In this document: one piece after another, positions 29,003-38,159 of the stretch
How positions within the stretch are numbered: the first letter of the stretch is position 1
How the letters are laid out: each line of letters starts with the position of its first letter
Origin: Rubripirellula tenax
Lineage (GTDB): Bacteria > Planctomycetota > Planctomycetia > Pirellulales > Pirellulaceae
Assembly (NCBI RefSeq): GCF_007860125.1
Contig: NZ_SJPW01000013.1
Location: 1 to 47,061 of the forward strand
Length of the DNA stretch: 47,061 nucleotides
Reading direction: 5' to 3'
The notes under the pieces: model-generated
The model's input: only the letters and a program-made list of their open reading frames with translations
Told to the model about the DNA's origin: nothing
Database searches by the model: none
Made by a program: the position numbers and the translations under genes

Positions 29003-31600
29003 ATGAGAGTATCGATACCACATTGTGCATCCGTCAATGTCGGAGCTGCGATCGCGCTCGTGCTTTTTATGCCGGGATTCAACTCTGCGAATGATCTGAG
29101 CCGCGGGTTGAACTCCTTCATCCAAGAATCGTGTCTCAGTTGCCATGACTCGAATACCGAAACCCGTCTCGACTTCACTTCGCTTGGCTACGACCTGGAA
29201 AACGATCAGGTTTTTCGAAAATGGGTTCACATTTTTGATCGCGTTGAGCGCGGAGAAATGCCGCCGGTAACGGAGGCTGCGCCGAGTGAAGAATCTCGTT
29301 CAGCCGCGCTGTCGCTACTCGAAACCGAACTCACACGTGTCAATCGTAGATCGCAACAGACACTCGGACGAGTTCCCTCACGTCGACTCAGTCGTCAGGA
29401 ATACGAACATACGCTTCATGATTTACTTGGCATTGGTGGCAACTTGGCGAAGCATCTGCCGCCGGAGAACGAATCGGGAGCGTTTGATGTGATCGCGGCG
29501 ACTCAGGAGATGTCGAGTGTTCACGTACGAAGTCTACTGATGGCAGCGGACCTTGCATTGGACGAGGCGATTCAGTTGGGACGGAAGCCACCGATGGCGG
29601 AACGGGAAATCGATTATTTCAATTCTCCCTATATTCAAATGTGGGTCGATCGGCCAGTTCGCCAAGGCGGTGGGACGATTTTCAAAACGGATCACGACGT
29701 CGTCACTTTTCGAGGTGAGAACTTCGTCTTTCGTTCTGACACGAACGGATTTCGGCCGCCGGTGGCGGGCCAGTATCGCGTTGCGATAACGGCTGCAGCA
29801 CATCAACCACGGTCTTCCATCACGGTAAGTCTCAAACGCCAGAATGACCAACAGGGCGAGAGCGAGTTGCTTGAGGCATGGGATCTTGCGGGATCGGACT
29901 ATCGAGAAGTGGAAACAATCACCTACTTGCGTCCAGACGATTCCATTTACGTCAGCGCTGACGAATTGGAGCCTGCACTCGACGGCGGCGTTATCTACAA
30001 CTCACAACCGGCGAATACCTACGGTGGCGAGGGGGTCAAGATCCGACGCGTCACCGTCGAAGGTCCGTTGGAAAAAAGTTGGCCGCCGGAGCGCACACGA
30101 AAGTTGTTTTCCGGAGTTGAGTGGCAGGCCCGTAGCGAAAGTCGTCAAGACTTTCCAAACAACCGCAAAAACGACAAGGGAACGACCGAAAGTCTTGACG
30201 ACTTTCGCTACTACGATCCAGTGCTCACGCGACCGCCGATCGAGCATGTCCGAGCGGTTGTCGCGGAGTTGGCTCCGAGGGCATTTCGCCGGAAGGTAAG
30301 CGACCAGGAGATCGATGCACTGGTATCGCTTGCCAAGCCCAGCCTTGACGAGGGCCGTGATTTCGTTGATTCGGTTCGGATCCCTCTTCGAGCCATCTTG
30401 GTTTCGCCCCAGTTGCTTTTCCTTGATAATCAAACAAAACGTAGCGAAAGTCGTCAAGACTTTCGGCCAACCTCCTCACACACCGAGCCCGCCGAAACTC
30501 TTGACGAGTTTCGCTACGAGAACGCGAAGAAAATCACGGACGATGCCCTTGCTAGCCGTCTTTCCTATTTCCTATGGCGAAGTCTTCCTGATGAAGAATT
30601 AGCCAAGCTCGCTACCGAAGGTCAGTTGTCGGATTCAATAACGCTGACTGCCCAAGTCGATCGAATGCTGGATGATCCAAAAGGTGACCGATTTGTGGAC
30701 GAGTTCCTTGATCAATGGTTAGAGCTTGACCGTATCGACGTGACGACTCCCGATGCCTATTTGTATCCCGAGTACGACGACGTTTTACGGCGAGCCATGT
30801 TGGCGGAAACGCGTGAGTTTTTCGCACATCTGATCGATGAAAATCGAAGCGTCGAAAACTTGATCGACTCAGACTTCACGTTTCTCAATCGCCGCCTCGC
30901 GGAACACTATGGCATCATTGGTGTGGAAAGCGAGACGATGCGAAAGGTCAAGCTTGATCCGACGAGCGTTCGCGGCGGTATTCTGACGCACGCTTCGATT
31001 GCCAAAGTGACCGCAAACGGAACCGTCACGACACCGGTTAAACGCGGCAATTTTGTTTTGACCAATCTTCTAGGTCTTCCTCCCAATCCTCCTCCGCCAA
31101 GCGTCGGTTCGATTGAACCAGACACGCGTGGCGCAACGACCATTCGCGAGACACTTGAGAAACATCAAAAGCTCGAAGCTTGTGCCGTCTGTCATCAACG
31201 GATTGATCCGCCCGGGTTTGCACTGGAGTGCCTTGATCCAGTGGGGGGATTTCGAGATCGCTACCGCAATAGCAAAGGCGTCAAGCGAGAGATCAGCGCC
31301 GGGCTTCGATTCCTACACAAGGACTACGAACTAGGACTTCCGGTGGATACGTCAGGTGTTACAGCGGATGGCTTTGAGTTCGACGACCTTCGTGAGTACA
31401 AGCATCAGTTGCAAAAATCGACCGAACAGGTTGCCCGTAACGTTCTGTCGAAGCTCATTGCATTTTCGACTGGTGCAGAAATAGAGTTTGCCGACCGCGA
31501 AGAGATCGAACGAATCCTGCAGGAGACACGCGAGGATGGATATCCACTCCGAAGTCTCATTCATCAATTGGTCGCAAGCCACATTTTTAGGAACCGATAA
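29003..31600 (+). CDS. DUF1587/DUF1595/DUF1592/DUF1588/DUF1585 cytochrome-type protein
   Basis: An 865-residue exported protein. An N-terminal haem motif CLSCH (about 44) is followed by DUF1587 (RRLSRQEYEHTLHDLLGI), DUF1595 (RAFRRKVSDQEIDALVSLA), DUF1592 (DALASRLSYFLWRSLPDEEL), DUF1588 (VRGGILTHASIAKVTANG and CAVCHQRIDPPG, second haem motif) and DUF1585 (LSKLIAFSTGAEIEFADREE). This planctomycete family travels with DUF1552 genes, as here, where the stop TAA shares its last base with the next ATG. The exact reaction is unknown. Two palindromic elements are translated in frame between domains (about residues 377-404 and 480-506), so the protein carries extra loops. Confidence 0.9.
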   Translation: MRVSIPHCASVNVGAAIALVLFMPGFNSANDLSRGLNSFIQESCLSCHDSNTETRLDFTSLGYDLENDQVFRKWVHIFDRVERGEMPPVTEAAPSEESRSAALSLLETELTRVNRRSQQTLGRVPSRRLSRQEYEHTLHDLLGIGGNLAKHLPPENESGAFDVIAATQEMSSVHVRSLLMAADLALDEAIQLGRKPPMAEREIDYFNSPYIQMWVDRPVRQGGGTIFKTDHDVVTFRGENFVFRSDTNGFRPPVAGQYRVAITAAAHQPRSSITVSLKRQNDQQGESELLEAWDLAGSDYREVETITYLRPDDSIYVSADELEPALDGGVIYNSQPANTYGGEGVKIRRVTVEGPLEKSWPPERTRKLFSGVEWQARSESRQDFPNNRKNDKGTTESLDDFRYYDPVLTRPPIEHVRAVVAELAPRAFRRKVSDQEIDALVSLAKPSLDEGRDFVDSVRIPLRAILVSPQLLFLDNQTKRSESRQDFRPTSSHTEPAETLDEFRYENAKKITDDALASRLSYFLWRSLPDEELAKLATEGQLSDSITLTAQVDRMLDDPKGDRFVDEFLDQWLELDRIDVTTPDAYLYPEYDDVLRRAMLAETREFFAHLIDENRSVENLIDSDFTFLNRRLAEHYGIIGVESETMRKVKLDPTSVRGGILTHASIAKVTANGTVTTPVKRGNFVLTNLLGLPPNPPPPSVGSIEPDTRGATTIRETLEKHQKLEACAVCHQRIDPPGFALECLDPVGGFRDRYRNSKGVKREISAGLRFLHKDYELGLPVDTSGVTADGFEFDDLREYKHQLQKSTEQVARNVLSKLIAFSTGAEIEFADREEIERILQETREDGYPLRSLIHQLVASHIFRNR
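30131..30215 (+). repeat. Palindromic element copy 3 (translated inside DUF1592-type gene)
   Basis: Arms CGTAGCGAAAGTCGTCAAGA and GTCTTGACGACTTTCGCTAC. The frame reads ARSESRQDF at the left arm and ESLDDFRYY at the right arm, between the carbohydrate-binding-like region and DUF1595. Confidence 0.85.
30440..30518 (+). repeat. Palindromic element copy 4 (translated inside the same gene)
   Basis: Arms CGTAGCGAAAGTCGTCAAGA and CTCTTGACGAGTTTCGCTACG. The frame reads RSESRQDFR at the left arm and ETLDEFRY at the right arm, between DUF1595 and DUF1592. Confidence 0.85.
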
Positions 31601-32862
31601 TGCACACTCCCCTCTCTCGCCGCGCTGCACTCAAGGCATCTGGAATCGCGATCGCACTTCCGCTGCTCGACTCAATGAATCGCGCGGTCGGTCGTGAAGT
31701 TGTATTACCGCCCAAACGAATGGTCACCATTTGCAACACGCTGGGATTGCATCCACCGTCATTGTTTCCAAAAACGCCGGGCAGCGATTACGACAGCACC
31801 GAGTACCTCGATTTGCTAAAAGATCATCGCAACGACTTCACGCTTTTCGCCGGCCTATCGCATCCCGACCAAAACGGAAAGCAACCGCATGACACGGAAA
31901 TGACCTGGTTGACGGCGGCTCGCAATCCTGGTTTGGGTGGCTTTAAGAATTCCATTTCGGTTGACCAGTATGCTGCCGCGAATCTTGGTTATGCGACCCG
32001 ATTCCCGTCGATTTCTCTGAGTAGCAATACGCAGAAAAGCCAGTCTTACACAAGCAACGGTGTGATGATTCCGGCTCAGGACAGGCCATCGACTGTGTTC
32101 GCGAAGTTGTTCCTTGACGGCAGCCCCGAGGAGGTGCGCCGCAGTCGCCAGAGTTTGGCAGACGGACGCAGCATTCTCGATAGTGTCGCCGAGCAGACCC
32201 GAGCACTCAATCGACAAACAAGTGCGAGCGATCGGCGACAGTTGGACGAATACTTTGATTCCATCCGCGCGGCGGAAGCTGACTTACTGGAAGCCGATGC
32301 ATGGCTCGATCGGCCGAAACCTGAGGTCGATGAAAATCCACCGCAGGATATCTCGGATGCGGCGGACCTGATCGGCCGAGCGCGAACGTTGATGAATCTC
32401 GTTCCACTGTGTCTGCAAACCGACTCGTCGCGGATTATCACCGTCGTCATCCAGGATCACTTGGTGGTTCCCAAGATCGATGGTGTCACGGCGGAGCATC
32501 ACAACTTGTCGCACCACGGGCAAGACCTGGAGAAAATCAAACAGCTCAAAATTATCGAAACCGAAATCCTCAAGTGCTTTGCCGATTTCTTATCACGGAT
32601 GACGCGAGCTTCTGAAGCGGATGGTCGATTACTGGATCAAACTTCGGTGCTGTTTGGGAGCAATCTTGGCAACGCCAACGCACACAACCCCAGCAATCTG
32701 CCCATTATCCTTGCTGGCGGTGGATACCGTCATGGACGATACGTGGCCTATGACAAATTGAACAACACGCCTTTGTGCAATCTGTTTGTCAACGTTCTAA
32801 ACAACATTGGAATCGAGACAGACACATTTGGCACCAGTACGGGAACACTAGAAATCCCGTAG
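31600..32862 (+). CDS. DUF1552 protein
   Basis: A 420-residue protein with a twin-arginine-like start (SRRAALKASGIAIALPLLDS), so it is probably exported folded. Family features include PPKRMVTICNTLGLHPPSLF, the HNLSHHGQD stretch and GSNLGNANAHNPSNLPIILA, which are typical of DUF1552 proteins and their sulfatase-like or metal-binding fold. They occur next to DUF1592-type genes, and the two products are thought to work together in the periplasm. The stop codon TAG is the start of a palindromic element (ATCCCGTAG), so the present C-terminus EIP may have been set by that insertion. Confidence 0.9.
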   Translation: MHTPLSRRAALKASGIAIALPLLDSMNRAVGREVVLPPKRMVTICNTLGLHPPSLFPKTPGSDYDSTEYLDLLKDHRNDFTLFAGLSHPDQNGKQPHDTEMTWLTAARNPGLGGFKNSISVDQYAAANLGYATRFPSISLSSNTQKSQSYTSNGVMIPAQDRPSTVFAKLFLDGSPEEVRRSRQSLADGRSILDSVAEQTRALNRQTSASDRRQLDEYFDSIRAAEADLLEADAWLDRPKPEVDENPPQDISDAADLIGRARTLMNLVPLCLQTDSSRIITVVIQDHLVVPKIDGVTAEHHNLSHHGQDLEKIKQLKIIETEILKCFADFLSRMTRASEADGRLLDQTSVLFGSNLGNANAHNPSNLPIILAGGGYRHGRYVAYDKLNNTPLCNLFVNVLNNIGIETDTFGTSTGTLEIP

Positions 32863-32931
32863 CGAAAGTCGTCAAGACTTTCGGCCGACCCAACCCGCAA
32901 TCAACCGAAACTCTTGACGAGTTTCGCAACG
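32858..32931 (+). repeat. Palindromic element copy 5 (overlaps a stop codon)
   Basis: Arms CGTAGCGAAAGTCGTCAAGA and CTCTTGACGAGTTTCGCAACG. The TAG inside its first bases terminates the DUF1552 gene; the rest is intergenic. Confidence 0.85.
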
Positions 32932-32947
32932 TCACCTGATACCAAAC

Positions 32948-34276
32948 ATGAAAAACGAATCCGCCCTGAACGCATGCCTTCTACTGCTTCTCTTCCAGGT
33001 ATTCGCCTTCGGTGATTCCTTCGCGGACAACTGGCCTCAGTGGCGAGGCCCCGATGCCACGGGTGTTTCTCGGATCGCCAATCCGCCGGTTGAGTGGAGT
33101 GAAGACAAGAACATTAAGTGGAAGGTTGCGATCGAGGGTCGAGGAACTTCAACGCCGATCATTTGGAACGAGAAGGTCTTTATCTTGACGGCAATCAACA
33201 CCGGGGTGAAAGACCCATCCATTCCCGACCCAGAGGACCAGCCCAAGACAAACTTCTTCGACATCAAGCTTCCCAACGCCCAGCACGCTTTTATCGTGGT
33301 GTGCCTCGACCGGAATACCGGGAAAGAATTGTGGCGTCAAGTTGCCGCGACAAAGATCCCCCACGAGGGAGCGCACAACGACAACGATTTTGCGTCGTCG
33401 TCACCGACAACCGATGGCCAGCGTTTGTATTGCTGGTTCGGATCGGCCGGGATGTTTTGCTATGACCTTGATGGCAGGAAGCTTTGGGAGAGAGATCTGG
33501 GCGAAGCCAAGGTTGGTTCCAGTCTTGGTGAAGGCTGCTCACCCGTATTGCATGACGGTAAGCTGGTGATCGTTCGCGATCATGCTGGCCAAAGCACCAT
33601 CGAGGTGCTTGATGCGACAACTGGCAACACACTTTGGAAGCGAGAGCGAGATGAAGGCAACGCTTGGGCGACACCGCGCGTGATCCAGCATAGCGGCAAA
33701 ACGCAAGTCATTACCGCGGCATCCGGCGCGGTTCGCAGCTACGACCTCGAGTCAGGCGAGATCATTTGGCAATGCAGCGGTCTGACTGGAAATGTGATTC
33801 CATGCCCTGTGGTGGACGGCGACTACGTGATCTGCATGAGCGGCTATGAAGGCTATGCCGCGATGGCGATTCCGCTGACTGAGACCGGCGATACTTCCGC
33901 CAGCGAAAAGATTCTCTGGAAACAGGATCGTGGTACGCCCTACATCCCATCACCGTTACTTTACGATGGGTTGCTCTACTACAACCAATCCAACCAGTCG
34001 ATCTTAACTTGCCTTGATTCAAAAACAGGTGAAGTTGTCTTCGGCCCCGAACGGCTCGGCCAACTCTCAAACATTTACGCGTCTCCAGTCGGCGCCGCCG
34101 GTCGCGTGTACATCGTCGGCCGCAATGGAACGACCATGGTGCTTGATCGCTCCCCACAGTGCAAGGTGCTCGCGACCAACGAACTCGATGAGCGTTTCGA
34201 CGCCTCACCCGCCTTGGCCGGCAAGCAGCTGTTTCTCCGCGGCGCAACCTATTTGTATTGCATAGAGAAAAACTGA
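32948..34276 (+). CDS. Secreted PQQ-type beta-propeller protein
   Basis: A 442-residue exported protein: signal peptide (about 1-26), then NWPQWRGPDATGVSRI, the usual start of planctomycete PQQ-like propeller proteins. Repeats of LDRNTGKELWRQ, YDLDGRKLWER, DATTGNTLWKRE, YDLESGEIIW and LDSKTGEVVFG are W-motif blades of a BamB/quinoprotein-like propeller. No dehydrogenase catalytic part is clear, so it may bind a substrate or act as a scaffold. It follows the DUF1552 gene after a palindromic element and may be the last gene of the operon. Confidence 0.85.
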   Translation: MKNESALNACLLLLLFQVFAFGDSFADNWPQWRGPDATGVSRIANPPVEWSEDKNIKWKVAIEGRGTSTPIIWNEKVFILTAINTGVKDPSIPDPEDQPKTNFFDIKLPNAQHAFIVVCLDRNTGKELWRQVAATKIPHEGAHNDNDFASSSPTTDGQRLYCWFGSAGMFCYDLDGRKLWERDLGEAKVGSSLGEGCSPVLHDGKLVIVRDHAGQSTIEVLDATTGNTLWKRERDEGNAWATPRVIQHSGKTQVITAASGAVRSYDLESGEIIWQCSGLTGNVIPCPVVDGDYVICMSGYEGYAAMAIPLTETGDTSASEKILWKQDRGTPYIPSPLLYDGLLYYNQSNQSILTCLDSKTGEVVFGPERLGQLSNIYASPVGAAGRVYIVGRNGTTMVLDRSPQCKVLATNELDERFDASPALAGKQLFLRGATYLYCIEKN

Positions 34277-34568
34277 ATGAGTGTTGCTAAAGACAGTTCG
34301 CTTGTCCGGATGCTAACCCGTGGGGGCAAAAACCTCGAATGAACATTTCGGCCGTTGAAAATCGTGTTCGCATGGGTAGATGGGGAGCGACTCTCGGTCG
34401 AGTTTGAGTACATCGCAACGCCTCAGCTCTCGCGCGAGCGGGCTTATTTGTTCGGCAACGTCGCGAACATGCTAGCCGTCATTGCAACACATTGCCGCTC
34501 AATCACTTGCGGAGATGTTAGCGTAGAAGCGGCTACCACCCGAGCGGTTTGAGGGAGGTTCGGTTTGC
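34277..34568. other. Region between PQQ gene and IS remnant
   Basis: About 290 bp. A 65-codon frame from TTG 34355 (IVFAWVDGERLSVEFEYIAT) has no family I recognise and overlaps the scar region, so I do not call it. No terminator or repeat is clear. Confidence 0.35.
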
Positions 34569-35150
34569 TCAGGCAGCGTGCCGGTACGACAGCAGGTGGC
34601 CGCCGAGTTGCAAATCACAGACGACGTTGTCTTTGCTGAACTTGATCGGCACCGTGACCGCGTCGTCGCGAATCGGCGGTAGATGATCGCGGGATGAATG
34701 GCCGCGGCGTTGGTTGTACCAGCTTTGCGTGGTGCGAAGAATTCCGTTGAACACCCATTCGCCGCAGCTCTTGCAAGATCTTCTTGTAGCCAAAACCGGT
34801 TTCTTTGCGGATCCCAAGGATGGTCTCGCGAACGTCTTCAACAACCTTCGGCCGCCCCCACCCTTCTTCGCAGACTTCTTCGCGGGCGCCGGTGTGTCAT
34901 CTTCCATCTTCCGAACCCAGCGTCAGAACGTCGAATACGAGACGATGGTCATCACATCCTTGATCTTCCCGCCCAGCTTCTTGCCGTGTTTGACCAGCGT
35001 GTTTCTTTCACGATTGTCCAGCGTGACGCGACCAGGTAACTTCGAGCGTAGGATCTCGTCCTCCGCCTTCAGGTAGCGAATCTGCTGGGCCAGTTCCTGC
35101 CGCGTCAGCGAAGCTAGCAGTGTCAAAAGCGGGTGGACAATGTTCGCCAT
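34569..35150 (-). pseudogene. Decayed IS integrase (transposase) gene
   Basis: On the minus strand the gene starts MANIVHPLLTLLASLTRQEL, then AQQIRYLKAEDEILRSKLPG and MTIVSYSTF. This is the N-terminal helix-turn-helix part of the integrase-type transposases common in Rhodopirellula. A frameshift follows, then KVVEDVRETILGIRKETGFG in another frame. The last piece DNVVCDLQLGGHLLSYRHAA matches the usual C-terminal end, but the DDE catalytic core (about 200 residues) is missing. It is therefore an internally deleted, frameshifted remnant and cannot transpose by itself. Confidence 0.75.
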
Positions 35151-35485
35151 CGTGCGACCAAAAGCCTCGCAAATCCGAGGACAATCGGAGTGGCAGAGTA
35201 TTTGTACCCCGCCGAAGCGACGAGCCTACCGGCGGATCCGATTCCCGCAATCCAATCTAGCCCTCCGCCACGTAACTTCGCCGGCTTCGGCACCGCCAAG
35301 ACCCGACAACCGTCACGTCTTTTCACGCAGCGAGTGTCGGCGATCCATGTCTCACTTCGTGCTAATCCGTTAACGCCACGAACAAACAGCGAACGGGTTA
35401 ACACATGCTGTTAACCGAGCCAGCATCTAAACGCCCAAGCGTTGGGACCGAATAGACCAACCGAAGAATCAGTTTCGCCCGCAAG
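35151..35485. other. Scar region between IS remnant and AAA fragment
   Basis: About 335 bp with only unconvincing frames. It holds the palindrome GGTTAAC..GTTAACC at 35396-35416. It may be the upstream flank of the IS remnant plus debris of deletions. Confidence 0.4.
35396..35416. repeat. Palindrome GGTTAAC-N7-GTTAACC
   Basis: Perfect 7-bp inverted repeat with spacer ACATGCT. A near-identical palindrome is at 39219-39240. Confidence 0.6.
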
Positions 35486-36196
35486 TCACGCTGTGACAAA
35501 GGTTTGCTCAATTCCACGAAACAGAGAATCGGCAGAAACTGAGTTGTGTACAGGGAGGTTTGTGGCGTGGTGTCGGCATGGCCGCAACCCTCGGGCTCGG
35601 TCAAACACTTGGTGCCACATTTGTTCGGGCGTGTAGTACTGATGACTCAGGCTTTGAACGTACAAACTCGACACCGAAAGCTCCTTGACCAACGCGCGAA
35701 CGCAGTGCGTCTTGCCGTTTCCGGGCGGTCCAATCAGCAAAGCACCGCGACGCCAAGAAATCCCTAGGCGATTGTACCGATCCTCGGATTGCAAGAATGC
35801 GTTGAAGTCGTCGCGGATGGTCGCCTTCAAATCATCCGCCAGAACGAGGTCCTCAAATGAAGCTGACTGCGTGGCATTGTAGAGAGCCTCGCTGCGGTTC
35901 CATCGCCCACCTGAGAACACCAGGATCGCGTTGCCGGGAGCATGCGTCTTACGACTGACATCCAGGATGAACTCCTCGGCAATCTCAATGGACTCGGCAA
36001 TGACCCAGTCGCGGTTGTCGCCGCCACAGCTATTCTCCCATTCCAAGTGAACGATCGAGAGGCGATGGTTTTTCCAGTTGACGGACCAAGTCGCTTGATC
36101 CTACGACGTGTAGAGTTGATCAAATTCCTCACCGCCCCAGTAGCGATACGATCCCGGACGAGGCGTCTTGTCGGGACTGAGTTCACAGAGATTCAT
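35486..36196 (-). pseudogene. Broken BCS1-like AAA ATPase gene
   Basis: Minus-strand remnant. From ATG 36196 it reads MNLCELSPDKTPRPGSYRYW and GGEEFDQLYTS, then hits an in-frame TAG (36101-36103). It continues in the same frame with DQATWSVNWKNHRLSIVHLE and GNAILVFSGGRWNRSEALY. The Walker A GPPGNGKTHCVRALV is present. It breaks off after YTPEQMWHQVFDRARGLRPC, before Walker B, and runs into unrelated sequence. It is a 5' fragment of an AAA ATPase with one stop mutation and a lost second half. Its 5' end abuts a headless WD40 gene on the other strand. Confidence 0.7.
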
Positions 36197-37981
36197 TCTC
36201 GAAAACTGTTCCACCGATTGATCGTTGGCGGAGCAAGTCAAACGGTTTCCATTCTCGATGCCAAAACACTGCAAACGATTCAAACGCTGCACGGGCATGA
36301 CGAAGCGGTGTGCTCCGTGCATTTCCGCGCTGACCGCTTGCAAGCGGTTTCCTGTGATCGCGGCGGTAGCGTGAAAGTTTGGAGTCTTGAGACCGAACAA
36401 GGCATGGCGGAACTACCGAGTGAGACCGAGCAAATCGCTGACGCTTGCTTTAGCCCCTCAGGCGATTGGCTTGCATGCGCCGAGGGAGTGTTCTGGGGAC
36501 GTGAAAATCCAGGCGTGCTTGAGGTTTGGAATACGCATACCGGTCAGAGGAGTAAATTGGCGGCGCACACTGCCGGCGTTTTTGGTGTGGCGTTTCTTCC
36601 CGGTAAAAAGCAACTAGTCTCAGTCGGTGCGGATGGAGCAGCGATCGTTTGGGATTTGGAAAAAAAGGCACCTGTGAAAACGTTCGACGCGGAAACGCCG
36701 TTGCGATCGGTGAGCGTGTCAAACGATGGACAATGGATGGTAACGGGTGGGGAACAAGGACAGGTGATACTTTGGAACTTACACAGTGGCAGTAGGGAAC
36801 AGGTATTTACATTAAGAAATCGCTGGACCGAATCAGTAGCGATTTCAGCGAATGGTTTGCTTGTGACCGGAGCTGATGGCTTGCATTGCAAGGTATGGAA
36901 GCGAACCAGCGGTGAAGTGCTCTTGCATGTGGAGCATCCAGACCTACGAGCGGTCGTTTTCAATCATGCCGGCACAGAACTGGCCATCGGAACTGCACGA
37001 AATGTCCAGATTTACGACACCTATGGTTGGGAAAAGCTTACTGACATGATCGCTCATCGTGGACCGATCGTAGGACTGGCCTTTGGCCCCGATGATGGAA
37101 CTCTGGCCAGTCGAGCAGAAGATGGAACCGTCAAGCTTTGGGATTTGGCCACCATGCAGTCGATGCTAACCCTCAACGCCAACTCCCGCAGCCATCATCG
37201 TAACGCTCCGGTGTTCAGTCCGTCCGGTGATCTCATATTTGCCGATCATCCTCAGGATAGTGGCGCCGTGAGACTGTGGAGCACGCGCGGCCCGATCGTG
37301 CCGCCAAAAGTGGTCGACGGTGATGGAATGGTTCGCCGCATCAGCGAATCATTTTCGATCTACCAGCAATGGAGCGAAGCTTACTTAAGGTATGAAAGAG
37401 TACTCACTGTCGATCCTAAACATCCGGGAGCACGAATCGACGCTGCCTACGTTGCCTATATGCTTGGCGACGCAGAAAAATACAACCACCAGGCAACAGC
37501 AGCTTTTGCGCTTGCGCGTGAGTTGCCTGAAACGGAAGTACGACAACGTGGCCGTTTGGTACGTGTCGCTTGTCTCATGCCTGGTGCCGTCGATGATCTC
37601 GATGAAGCCATTAAAATCTCTACGGACGCATGGCAACAATACAAGACGATTTACGACGGACTTGCCTTGCTGTTTGCCCTAATGCGTGCGGAACGAAATG
37701 AAGAGCTGCTGGAACGCTCAGGAGAAGTGGAAAAGGTTGCACATCCGAAATTTGGTCCAGATATCAGTATCGTTTCCCATTTCAAATCCATAGCGATGTT
37801 TCGCTTGGGGAACATGGACGAAGCGAACGAAATGCTTGCGAAGGGAAATGAGGCTTTCACTCGAGGAATGCCCCGCATTGGAACTGGAAATAAAATCCCC
37901 ACAGGTTACTTCGATTGGTTCGTTGCCGCGATCGCAGCCAAAAAGGAAGCGAATCAAGTTGCTTCAGAACTCCCTCATTGA
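36190..37981 (+). pseudogene. 5'-truncated WD40-repeat gene (C-terminal part of a larger protein)
   Basis: The frame is open from 35942, but up to about 36190 it only reads the antisense of the AAA fragment. Real WD40 sequence starts with LFHRLIVGGASQTVSILDAK. Seven or more blades follow (GGSVKVWSLETEQ, GVLEVWNTHTGQ, DGAAIVWDLEKKA, GQVILWNLHSG, GTVKLWDLATMQ), then a helical C-terminal domain with tetratricopeptide-like helices (YLRYERVLTVDPKHPGARID). In planctomycetes such parts belong to large Ser/Thr kinase or PQQ-like WD40 proteins, so the missing N-terminus probably held a kinase domain. The whole may be untranslated today. Confidence 0.6.
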
Positions 37982-38159
37982 CAGTCTGCAGTCTCTATCG
38001 AGACGTTCTGCTTGGAAACTTGGAAGACGTTTTCATTGGCAGACACTCGCGAAATCACTTTGAATCGTCGCCGCTGTTTTCGAGACGTCATAGCACAGAG
38101 CGCATCGTAGAAAAACATTAATCTCACAATTCCGGAGTTTCCGAACTATTTGGTACTAT

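Noticed and set aside
34355-34552. 65-codon plus-strand frame after the PQQ gene
   Set aside because: TTG start without a good ribosome site, no known family, and located at the edge of a scar region.
35942-36190. N-terminal extension of the WD40 frame
   Set aside because: It is the antisense of the AAA ATPase fragment, so it is a chance open frame and not part of the WD40 protein.
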